Source: a virus. Taken from it: a stretch of 20,786 nucleotides of DNA. The stretch spans positions 1 through 20,786 of the IMG/VR virus record IMGVR_UViG_3300035698_013002; one strand, 5' to 3'. Positions within the stretch are counted from its first letter, which is position 1. Every line of letters begins with the position of its first letter. A program made the translations under genes and the position numbers. Below are positions 14,081 through 20,786 of the stretch, one piece after another. The notes beneath the pieces are model-generated. The model did not search any database. It saw only the letters and a program-made list of their open reading frames with translations, and was not told where the DNA came from.

Positions 14081-15589
14081 ATGGAAAAAATCAGTAAACT
14101 TCAAATTGTAGAACCCAAGTATTGGTCGGGCCTGACCAGGGAATCTCATCTAGGCTGGCTGGGGTTGCTGGAACCTGAGTTTATTTCCAAGAACATAGAC
14201 ATGCTCTACGAAGTAAATTACGGTGCCGACAACTTCGTTAGTTTCGTAGACAAGTTTCCTACGCACTACTTGGACACTGAAGGACCTTACCGTTGGTGGT
14301 TACAAGGAGCTGATGAGAGGAATATTCCTCTTGTTAAGGCTGCTCTCGTGCCTGCAGGTACTGCCCTTACATCGGCAGACAGTCCTGGTGTAGCTCGTAC
14401 CCCCTTTTATATGTGGTTCCCCGAAAGGTATTTCGAGATCACATCTGTAATTGTTGGTGAGCACCCTGATGATTATGCACTCCGTATCACTGAAGATCCC
14501 GCTGCTGATGGGACTCAATGGAGGTATAAAGTCGAACTTATCACTGGAGATGATAATCTCTATGTACCCTATAGCGACCTCGCTGGTGGGACTAGGTGGT
14601 CAGAAGAGTACGGTCTGGTAGAACAAGAACTCTCCAAAAGAGGTTCAGGTGTTCACCATACTGCTCCTTACATGATGGAAAACATCACTTCTTACATACG
14701 TAAGAACTATGATGTTCCTGGAAATATGATCCTTGCCGGACAGAACAAACCTATGGCTTATGCTTTTAGGGACCAAGATGGTAATGTTCAGACCCGTTGG
14801 ATTGACAAATTGGGTTGGGATTTCCAGACACAATTCCGTAGGGATAAAGCTCGTCTGCTTCTTCATGGAAAATCTAATAAATTAGGTGATGGCTCCTTTG
14901 GTAACAAAGGTGAAAGTGGAAACACAATTCGCTCAGGCTTCGGTCTTTATGAGCAGATGGAAGGTGGAAACACATTATACTATAATGATTTCAGCGCTGA
15001 CTTGATTGGTGACTTTGCTCTTGATCTTTCAATTGGAAAATTACCTGAAGACAAGCGTGAATTTATTATGTCTACTGGGGAACGTGGATTGTATAAGTTC
15101 CATCAATCTATGGCTGACAAAGCTGCTAACATTAGTTGGCTGCAGTCTAGTCAAAATATGCAAATTAATAGTGATGGTACTGCTAAACTTATCGAAGGCC
15201 AATTTACAGAGTACACCTTTGTAAATGGTATTAAGTTTAAGGTGATGGTTGATCCAATGAAGGATGACCCCATCCGTAATAAACTGCCTCACCCTGATGG
15301 TGGACTTGCAAGCTCTTATATCTATGATATCTGGGATGCTGGTACAACTGGAGGTGAAGCCAATATCATGAAGGTTTCGGTTAAGAATAATGAGGAGTTC
15401 TTCCGTTACATTCCCGGAATGCGCGATCCTTTCACCCCTGGTGGATTAGGAAAGAGCACTGAACCGGTTATTACTGCTTCTCCTGTTGATGGATATTCTG
15501 TTTACAAAATGTTCGTTGGTGGGATGATGTTAAAGAATCCTCTTAAGACTGGTAGGATAATTCCTTCCTTGCTTAGGACTATTCAGTAA
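14081..15589 (+). CDS. Major capsid protein
   Basis: A 502-residue protein with no membrane segment, in the expected place after the scaffold-like gene. The terminator that follows it (T2) marks the end of the block fed by P4. The sequence resembles capsid proteins of large Bacteroidota phages as I remember them: R-W-W-L-Q-G-A-D-E-R-N-I-P-L-V-K-A (about residues 71-87), L-R-I-T-E-D-P-A-A-D-G-T (about 130-141), and R-Y-K-V-E-L-I-T-G-D-D (about 144-154), which would belong to an HK97-type fold. The C-terminal half is Gly/Asp/Asn-rich and ends with a helix of the L-L-R-T-I-Q type. The codon choice is richer in C-ending codons than in neighbouring genes (for example GAC, TAC and TTC), which fits a highly expressed gene. 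No propeptide is evident. Confidence 0.75.
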   Translation: MEKISKLQIVEPKYWSGLTRESHLGWLGLLEPEFISKNIDMLYEVNYGADNFVSFVDKFPTHYLDTEGPYRWWLQGADERNIPLVKAALVPAGTALTSADSPGVARTPFYMWFPERYFEITSVIVGEHPDDYALRITEDPAADGTQWRYKVELITGDDNLYVPYSDLAGGTRWSEEYGLVEQELSKRGSGVHHTAPYMMENITSYIRKNYDVPGNMILAGQNKPMAYAFRDQDGNVQTRWIDKLGWDFQTQFRRDKARLLLHGKSNKLGDGSFGNKGESGNTIRSGFGLYEQMEGGNTLYYNDFSADLIGDFALDLSIGKLPEDKREFIMSTGERGLYKFHQSMADKAANISWLQSSQNMQINSDGTAKLIEGQFTEYTFVNGIKFKVMVDPMKDDPIRNKLPHPDGGLASSYIYDIWDAGTTGGEANIMKVSVKNNEEFFRYIPGMRDPFTPGGLGKSTEPVITASPVDGYSVYKMFVGGMMLKNPLKTGRIIPSLLRTIQ

Positions 15590-15603
15590 TAGTAAACATA
15601 AAT

Positions 15604-15634
15604 AGGGAGGTGTATAAGGCATCTCCCTTATTTT
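15604..15634 (+). terminator. Rho-independent terminator T2
   Basis: Hairpin AGGGAG-G-TG (15604-15612) / CA-T-CTCCCT (15620-15628) with a 7-nt loop, followed by TATTTT. It ends the capsid transcription unit 15 nt after the capsid stop codon. Confidence 0.75.
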
Positions 15635-15654
15635 AACTTTAAAGAGTAAGAAAA

Positions 15655-16554
15655 ATGGAAAATTTGGTAGTTAGTCATGAGGAGGCTATAAAAAAAGGAT
15701 ATCTTGAAAATAAGACAGTATTCCTTAAGCCATCCCCAAGAGCAGGGAAAATGATCAAAGACCCTTCACATGTAGGATATTTCATGCATGAAGGTGCGTC
15801 AACAAGATTTGTTTTACCTAAGAATAAAAGAGGAGAACTTGTACAAATCTTTAAGAATAAAGAGGAACAAGCTTTCTTTGAGAGTGAATTAGGAGTAGAT
15901 TTAAGTCTACATAAGAAAAAAGATAATTTTTGGAATTCATTTAGTGTCTTATTTCAGAAGAGTCCTATTACAATGTTTGAAGGCTCTAAGTTTGATTTAA
16001 GCAATCCGACAGATAATCTTAGGGTAAGGATTCTTAAAAATTGTTTAGAAGTAGCCCCTAATTGGGAAAAGAGATTTTCATATCCTACTTATAAGTATGC
16101 ACTTGTACAGGAAGATTATGAAGAGAACAAAGCTGAAGAGGCTGCTTTACAACAACAAAAGATTTGGGAATTCTTTGGTTCTATTAATAATAGTACCACT
16201 AAGATGCGCGAATTTCTTGGAGTATATCTAGCTAGTAATAAGAAGACACAAACTGTTGGGTCTGATGTTACCAAAGCTTGGTTGATGAAAGAAATTAGTG
16301 AGGTAATTAAAGACAAGCCAGAGGAATACTTAGCCGTAGTTAATGACCCACATTTCCCAATAAAAGCTTTTATACTAGAGGCTGTATCAGTTGGGGCAAT
16401 AGAAAAAGAGGGAGTAAACAAATATTCTTTACCTGGGGACGCTACTAGTTGGCAGTTAATTGAGTTAGTTGAATACCTAGAAGAACTTAAAGATAATTCT
16501 GATGATCTATATTTAAAAATTAAAGCTCAGATCACTATGAAGAGGAAAAAATAA
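15655..16554 (+). CDS. Putative head-associated structural protein (299 aa)
   Basis: A 299-residue, helical and charged protein starting 20 nt after terminator T2. Conserved-looking stretches include L-K-P-S-P-R-A-G-K (about 24-32), F-D-L-S-N-P-x-D-N-L-R-V-R-I-L-K-N (about 112-128) and P-H-F-P-I-K-A-F-I-L-E-A-V (about 233-245). No enzyme motif is seen. Position between the major capsid and the neck-type gene suggests a head protein, but I do not recognise the family. It has no matching promoter, so either an unrecognised phage-specific promoter or read-through of T2 supplies it. Its stop overlaps the next start (TAATG). Confidence 0.55.
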   Translation: MENLVVSHEEAIKKGYLENKTVFLKPSPRAGKMIKDPSHVGYFMHEGASTRFVLPKNKRGELVQIFKNKEEQAFFESELGVDLSLHKKKDNFWNSFSVLFQKSPITMFEGSKFDLSNPTDNLRVRILKNCLEVAPNWEKRFSYPTYKYALVQEDYEENKAEEAALQQQKIWEFFGSINNSTTKMREFLGVYLASNKKTQTVGSDVTKAWLMKEISEVIKDKPEEYLAVVNDPHFPIKAFILEAVSVGAIEKEGVNKYSLPGDATSWQLIELVEYLEELKDNSDDLYLKIKAQITMKRKK

Positions 16555-17252
16555 TGACTGCTGCACAAATGTATAATGAGTTTGAGATTGCTTATGAGGC
16601 AATTGCTAGTGCAGATGCACCGGGATACGAACCTTATGAAGTTTCTATTTTACTATCTCAATCTCAGGATAAAGTTGTAAAAACATTAATAGGTACAGGA
16701 ATTGAATATGATGATACTAAGTCATTAGTATTAGGGCCGTTTATAGAAACAGTTACTTACAATGCCTTTGGAGCATCAGCTATGTATCCTGATACAATAA
16801 CTATTACTGTTGATGTTTCTCCTTTTTGGAGTGTAGTTAATGAAAGGTTAAAGACAACTACTTCAGGAGCAACTGTAGAGGTAAAACCAATAGACCATTC
16901 CTATTTTGAAGCTAATAAGAATAATCCTTACAAGAAACCAGATAGTACTAAGTACTATTGGCGATTTATAGAAAAGGGAGCTACGAATGCGGATTGGTAT
17001 ATATATAATCCCTCAGCAATTGATACCTATTATATAAATTATTTAGAGAAGCCTGATCCAATTATAGTACCAGAAGTTACTCTTAACACTATAATTGATG
17101 GAACAACGGTAGATGCTGCAATTGTAGCTGATGGACAAGACTGCGCATTTAATACTATTATTCATAGAGATATAGTAGAATTAGCTGCCAAACTTGGGAA
17201 AGCTTATATAGGAGACCCACAAGGAGTCCAGCTTCTCTCAGAAAAAAATTAA
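16554..17252 (+). CDS. Head-tail connector/adaptor-type protein (232 aa)
   Basis: A 232-residue acidic protein translationally coupled to the gene upstream. It opens with M-x-x-A-Q-M-Y-N-E-F-E-I-A-Y-E-A-I and a Y-E-P-Y-E-V-S-I-L-L-S-Q-S-Q-D-K-V-V helix; N-N-P-Y-K-K-P (about residues 122-128) and W-R-F-I-E-K-G follow. Small head-completion or neck proteins with this opening pattern are frequent behind capsid genes in Bacteroidota phages as I remember them. It probably helps join the portal to the tail. Family placement needs a profile search. Confidence 0.55.
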   Translation: MTAAQMYNEFEIAYEAIASADAPGYEPYEVSILLSQSQDKVVKTLIGTGIEYDDTKSLVLGPFIETVTYNAFGASAMYPDTITITVDVSPFWSVVNERLKTTTSGATVEVKPIDHSYFEANKNNPYKKPDSTKYYWRFIEKGATNADWYIYNPSAIDTYYINYLEKPDPIIVPEVTLNTIIDGTTVDAAIVADGQDCAFNTIIHRDIVELAAKLGKAYIGDPQGVQLLSEKN

Positions 17253-17281
17253 AATTATTGTTTAACTAAATACGTAATATT

Positions 17282-18550
17282 ATGTTTGAAGATGGTGTAA
17301 CTTACCAATATATTGGTAACGTAACTAACGCAGCTACTGATGATACAACTCTGGGGCAAAACATTGCCGCAGGTTCGGTTGCCTTGGTAGAGATTGATAC
17401 CAATAAAGTACAAGAATCAGCTATGACAGCGGAAGCTGGAATGTTTAGGATAGTCCAAAAGACTGCCGCAGGACAATTGATTTATTCTCCAGAGTTTGAC
17501 ATTGTAAATGCAACTACTATTGGATCAAAAATATATACTGCTCCAACTGAGCAAGTAGATTATTTTGGTTATATGGGAACTGCTTTGGACTTAGGAACTG
17601 TAGTTTCCGGTCAAACCTATGTACTGCATTATGATATTTTAAACTTTGCTCCTGGAATAGGACATTCTCCATTAACAAAGACTGTTCCTCATGTAGCTAA
17701 GAGTGCATTGCAGTCTGATTTAGCAATGGGACTTGCTCAATCTTTCGAGAGGGTATTTGCTCGTGAGCCTTATAAACTCATTCAGAAGGATGTGATTTGT
17801 AATGCCGCTGTAACTGATACTAATTGCTTTAAAGATACTCAAGATGTAATTGTGGTTAATGGCTCTAGGGGCATTACCTGTGATACTGATGTAACTTATG
17901 AAGCTGCGGGTGGAGCAACTCTTGTTGTTGGTGATTACATACGTATTGGAGATGTAGCAGGAGGAACTGCTCTTACTGATCCTGTATATGAAGTAACTGC
18001 TATTAGTACTTTCTATGTAACTCTTGATAGGCCTGTAACAAAGGCTTCAGGTACTTATACTGCTTGTGATGGAACTGATGATATTGAAGTCATTCCTGCA
18101 GCTACTGGTGATGCTGCTGATTTTGGATTTTTACTTACTGGACTTGACAGGTTTGCAGATACAGCTTTCAATCCACAGAATGATTTCTATAGTAAAGTAA
18201 GATTCGAAGTTGCTTCTGACGATTTTGATTCTGATGTAGTTGTTACTGCAAGTGCTGTAGCCACTGAAGGAAGTGGAACTGCTTATGAAGTAGCTCAATA
18301 TGAATCTAAGTTGGCTATGAATGATGGTAAAGGAAAGTATTCAAGTGCTTATCCTGCAACCTCTTATCGTGGAGAAGTTGATTTAGCCACTCCAGGAACT
18401 TATGATACTATAATTCTTGACTGCACTAGCAGTAATTATACTTCGGCAACGACTGGAATTAATCCAGTGTCGAAATTTAGAATCCTTATCCGACAGAAGG
18501 TCGCGCTCAATGGTGATGACGTGGATACTGCTCTCGGTGTAGCCGTTTAA
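17282..18550 (+). CDS. Structural virion protein, beta-rich (422 aa)
   Basis: A 422-residue protein rich in Thr, Ala, Asp, Val and Gly, beta-type throughout. Residues about 200-260 look like a compact inserted beta domain (G-D-Y-I-R-I-G, then Y-E-V-T-A-I and V-T-L-D-R-P). It starts 29 nt after its neighbour and is followed by a strong terminator. A single dedicated gene closed by a terminator and placed after the neck protein fits an abundant virion component: tail tube, tail sheath, or capsid decoration protein. Motifs do not decide among these. There are no enzyme motifs or signal peptide. Confidence 0.55.
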   Translation: MFEDGVTYQYIGNVTNAATDDTTLGQNIAAGSVALVEIDTNKVQESAMTAEAGMFRIVQKTAAGQLIYSPEFDIVNATTIGSKIYTAPTEQVDYFGYMGTALDLGTVVSGQTYVLHYDILNFAPGIGHSPLTKTVPHVAKSALQSDLAMGLAQSFERVFAREPYKLIQKDVICNAAVTDTNCFKDTQDVIVVNGSRGITCDTDVTYEAAGGATLVVGDYIRIGDVAGGTALTDPVYEVTAISTFYVTLDRPVTKASGTYTACDGTDDIEVIPAATGDAADFGFLLTGLDRFADTAFNPQNDFYSKVRFEVASDDFDSDVVVTASAVATEGSGTAYEVAQYESKLAMNDGKGKYSSAYPATSYRGEVDLATPGTYDTIILDCTSSNYTSATTGINPVSKFRILIRQKVALNGDDVDTALGVAV

Positions 18551-18575
18551 TACCCAATCACTATATATATCTCAA

Positions 18576-18606
18576 GGGGGAGTTGGCATTCGCCTTCTCC
18601 CCTTTT
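18576..18606 (+). terminator. Rho-independent terminator T3
   Basis: GGGGAG (18577-18582) pairs with CTCCCC (18597-18602), with a TT/TT internal loop and an inner GGC/GCC stem capped by ATTC, then TTTT. It separates the 422-aa gene from promoter P5. The design matches terminator T1. Confidence 0.8.
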
Positions 18607-18646
18607 ATCTTATAAGGCTATCTAATAACACTTGTTAGAAAGTTTT

Positions 18647-18678
18647 TTTGCATTTCTAATATTAATGTTGTATATTTA
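18647..18678 (+). promoter_or_regulatory. Bacteroidota-type promoter P5
   Basis: TTTG at 18647-18650, 20 nt, TATATTTA at 18671-18678 (last base differs from TAnnTTTG). It lies right behind terminator T3 and 20 nt before the ATG at 18698, so it opens the fibre-type gene block. Confidence 0.65.
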
Positions 18679-18697
18679 TAGATTAAATTTCAATTCA

Positions 18698-18973
18698 ATG
18701 AATTTAGATAAATTAGCAGGGATCATTAGATCATTCTTCCACAGGCTCTTAGGCGCAGGTGGAACAGAAGTATGTGAAGCTAGTACCACAACGGGAAAGT
18801 TTCATACTCTCTACGTCGCTGAAAAAGCCACGTTCACTGCTGTAGTAGGAGGAGGCCCAAGTTCTCCAACCTGGGTAACAGAAATTCCAGCAGGAAGTAC
18901 TTTAGCCGCAGCCAGCGGCAAATTCGTTACATCATTTACTACCAGTAGCGGAATAGTTTTAGCATATTCTTAA
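18698..18973 (+). CDS. Small Gly/Ala/Thr-rich structural protein (91 aa)
   Basis: A 91-residue protein from ATG 18698. A frame open from TTG 18632 exists, but its first 22 codons overlap promoter P5, so they are not taken. The N-terminus is a short amphipathic helix with basic residues (I-I-R-S-F-F-H-R-L-L-G), then Gly/Thr/Ser/Ala-rich beta-type sequence. This resembles small phage decoration or fibre-base proteins by composition only. The stop is 8 nt before the next gene. Confidence 0.55.
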   Translation: MNLDKLAGIIRSFFHRLLGAGGTEVCEASTTTGKFHTLYVAEKATFTAVVGGGPSSPTWVTEIPAGSTLAAASGKFVTSFTTSSGIVLAYS

Positions 18974-18983
18974 GTAGAATTAT

Positions 18984-19181
18984 ATGACTTGGAACATTTG
19001 GGGTGTAGGAGGAGTATCACCTATTTTCCTTAACAAGAGTTTAGGAGGAGCAGACGAAGCTGTTATTTCTCCTGGTATATCTATGATGGACGAAGTCAAG
19101 GTATATTTACTAATGAAGACTGGTCAGATAAGTTATTCTAATGCTACTTCTATTGGTTTAATCATGAATTTAGAACTTTAA
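18984..19181 (+). CDS. Small hypothetical structural protein (65 aa)
   Basis: A 65-residue protein of beta/turn character with a Gly-rich start (I-W-G-V-G-G-V-S-P) and a hydrophobic C-terminus. Its location between two structural-type genes, each separated by about 10 nt, suggests a small virion component. No family recognised. Confidence 0.5.
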   Translation: MTWNIWGVGGVSPIFLNKSLGGADEAVISPGISMMDEVKVYLLMKTGQISYSNATSIGLIMNLEL

Positions 19182-19193
19182 AGTTAAAATACT

Positions 19194-20402
19194 ATGTACT
19201 ATAATACAAAAATCGTTATAGGCTCAGATGAAGGTGCGTATGCTCCCGGAGCAGGTGCTAGAACTATAGCATTATCAGAGATTTCCTTTATCCCTAAAAT
19301 TGAACAACTAGCCTACCTTTATAATAAAACACAAGATGTCTTATACTATGCTCCAGCTGAGGGTTTGGCTGAGTGTACTATTGCTGGACTTGTTATTACT
19401 ATTGATACTTTTTTTGCAGTTTTAGGAGGAGGAGACGAACTTCATATTCAGTTCTGGAAAGAACCTTCTCCAGCAAGAGGTATAGGCAATTATTCAACCG
19501 CTAGGGGAGATTTTACTGCAGTAATGACTGCTGCTACTAAAAATGTTACTATAACAGGTTTACCATTTACTCTTGCAAATAAACATGTAGTATCTGTTGA
19601 AAGAACAGATGCTTCTGATAATACTGTATACTTACCATTAACAAAGATGTCTGTAGCTGGTGATGTTATCACTCTTAGTGATGCAGCTGATTTTACTGCA
19701 GGAGACGTTGTTGAGGTAGAACTTATTGGACCTGACAAGGCTTATGATCCAGCATTGGATAGTGGATTAAATACAGTTCTTAATCCTGAATATAATCATT
19801 ATACTAGTGTTGAGCACTTAATTTCTGAATCAGATTTAGGTATTACTGACTCAGCAACTGGTACAGATGCTGATACTTTAACAGATACTAACCATACTGC
19901 AACTGCTCTAGACTTTGATGCAGAACAAGTTGCTGTTGGGTTTGAAGCATACAGTGAAACTACTGATGAAACTGGTACTGTTAACACTATTACTGATGGA
20001 GATAATATAGAAACAGGTGCTATTACAAACTGGACAAGTGATGTATATTGGTTGCCTGAATGTAAACGTTTTGTAATACCTGCAGAAGGGTATAACTTCA
20101 TGACTATTCATGCTAGACTATCCACAGATGATGCTACTAATGTTGCTTATATGAAGTTATATAGTACTTTAGATGAAAATGCTGACGACACAGATGATAC
20201 CTATTGGGTTGATATCTCTACAGATGTATTTGGCGCTGCCACTATATCTGCAACAAATGGTAGTACTGAAGGTATTTATTTTATAGATACTCCTACTGTA
20301 GTATTAAAGTATTGTATTAAAATAGTTGCTGAAATAATAAGTGGAACTGGTTCTGCTGCTGCTTCAAATGACTATGATATATATATCAAGAAAAGTTCTT
20401 AA
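19194..20402 (+). CDS. Beta-rich fibre/decoration-type structural protein (402 aa)
   Basis: A 402-residue protein extremely rich in Thr, Asp, Ala and Ser with very little Lys/Arg. Residues about 120-180 form a beta module (V-T-I-T-G-L-P-F-T-L, then V-I-T-L-S-D-A-A-D-F-T-A-G-D-V-V-E-V); about 220-275 is a low-complexity Thr/Asp stretch; the last third (about 285-402) is a carbohydrate-binding-like beta domain by composition. This fits an extracellular fibre or head-surface protein. No signal peptide, as expected for a virion protein. Confidence 0.55.
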   Translation: MYYNTKIVIGSDEGAYAPGAGARTIALSEISFIPKIEQLAYLYNKTQDVLYYAPAEGLAECTIAGLVITIDTFFAVLGGGDELHIQFWKEPSPARGIGNYSTARGDFTAVMTAATKNVTITGLPFTLANKHVVSVERTDASDNTVYLPLTKMSVAGDVITLSDAADFTAGDVVEVELIGPDKAYDPALDSGLNTVLNPEYNHYTSVEHLISESDLGITDSATGTDADTLTDTNHTATALDFDAEQVAVGFEAYSETTDETGTVNTITDGDNIETGAITNWTSDVYWLPECKRFVIPAEGYNFMTIHARLSTDDATNVAYMKLYSTLDENADDTDDTYWVDISTDVFGAATISATNGSTEGIYFIDTPTVVLKYCIKIVAEIISGTGSAAASNDYDIYIKKSS

Positions 20403-20412
20403 GTAATTAATA

Positions 20413-20786
20413 ATGGAAATTAGGACTAGTCGTCAAAAGCCATCAGTAGATGAATTTCACCGAACTTCATATTCTGAACATAGACAAGGTTTTTATTATA
20501 GGAAAAGTAGTTCTGCTATTGGGCCTGTTAATCTTGATATTGCATATGTAGCAACTCAATTTGTCTTCAAGTGGAAAGCTCCAGCAACATCAACGTTAAT
20601 ATTTCATTGGGGCGATGGTCAGGTAACGAGAGTAGCAGGTAATGATGCAGCACTTGTAACTTCTACTTCTACCTATGCAGAGGCTGGTAATTACTTCTTT
20701 TACATCACAGGCGATGATGCGGCCTTGACTTATATAGATATAAGTGGACAGTCTTTTGTGAGTGGTGATGTAAGTGGATGGAGCGC
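20413..20786 (+). CDS. PKD-like surface protein, N-terminal part (truncated by window end)
   Basis: ATG 20413 follows the previous stop by 10 nt, and the frame is open to the window end (124 codons visible). Residues about 55-100 read like a PKD-type domain: F-x-W-K-A-P, then F-H-W-G-D-G-Q, and T-Y-A-E-A-G-N-Y-F-F-Y-I-T-G-D. Directly after come I-D-I-S-G-Q-S-F-V-S-G-D-V-S-G-W, the start of leucine-rich-type repeats as found in BspA-like and Bacteroidota phage fibre proteins. A receptor-binding or surface role is inferred; the repeat part lies outside the window. Confidence 0.6.
   Translation, partial: MEIRTSRQKPSVDEFHRTSYSEHRQGFYYRKSSSAIGPVNLDIAYVATQFVFKWKAPATSTLIFHWGDGQVTRVAGNDAALVTSTSTYAEAGNYFFYITGDDAALTYIDISGQSFVSGDVSGWS

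Noticed and set aside
15595-15654. Promoter before the 15655 gene
   Set aside because: The stretch is A/T-rich but contains no TTTG/TAnnTTTG pair with proper spacing.
18632-18697. TTG-initiated extension giving a hydrophobic N-terminus (apparent signal or membrane helix)
   Set aside because: The extension is encoded by promoter P5 and its spacer; the first ATG after the promoter is at 18698.
1-20786. CRISPR array, diversity-generating retroelement or integrase/attachment site
   Set aside because: No regularly spaced repeats, reverse transcriptase, template/variable repeat pair or recombinase gene was seen.

Overview
The window is part of an AT-rich, double-stranded DNA tailed-phage (or prophage) genome. 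All convincing genes are on the + strand, packed with 1-20 nt overlaps. The host is most likely a member of the Bacteroidota. Five intergenic sites match that phylum's primary promoter (TTTG, 20-21 nt, TAnnTTTG), and Shine-Dalgarno sequences are weak or absent. The order small-terminase candidate, large terminase, portal, acidic scaffold-like protein, major capsid protein, neck-type proteins, fibre-type proteins is a classic head module. It resembles crAss-like and other large Bacteroidota phages, but I cannot fix the family without searches.

Layout. 1-1.05 kb: the end of an unknown gene, a small conserved-type phage protein, then a promoter followed by about 285 nt of hairpin-rich, non-coding sequence (leader or ncRNA), a 66-aa protein and a small two-helix membrane protein, closed by a terminator. 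1.13-5.83 kb: a new promoter that may give leaderless mRNA starts a run of overlapping small genes. These include a GroES-like co-chaperonin, a SEC-C zinc protein, a winged-helix-type protein, a NUMOD1-like/calcineurin-like phosphoesterase fusion, a zinc-ribbon protein, a small HU-like protein and a terminase-small-subunit candidate.

5.84-9.13 kb: the large terminase, interrupted inside its nuclease domain by a 330-aa LAGLIDADG intein. The intein starts with Ala and carries the Trp/Cys/Thr triplet of class 3 inteins. 9.15-10.40 kb: a tnpB-only IS200/IS605-type element with hairpins at both ends and its own promoter, inserted between terminase and portal. 10.43-15.64 kb: portal, scaffold-like protein, major capsid protein and terminator. 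15.65-18.61 kb: a head-associated protein, a neck/adaptor-type protein, a larger structural protein and a terminator. 18.65-20.79 kb: a new promoter and small structural or fibre-like proteins, ending in a truncated PKD-like gene that is probably a surface-binding fibre.

How it works together: the terminase packages DNA through the portal into a capsid built on the scaffold-like protein, perhaps with folding help from the co-chaperonin. Two selfish nucleases, the intein endonuclease and the RNA-guided TnpB, sit about 0.4 kb apart in the packaging locus. The most interesting parts are the class 3 intein, the TnpB whose guide should match the IS-free terL-portal junction, and the structured region at 395-677.
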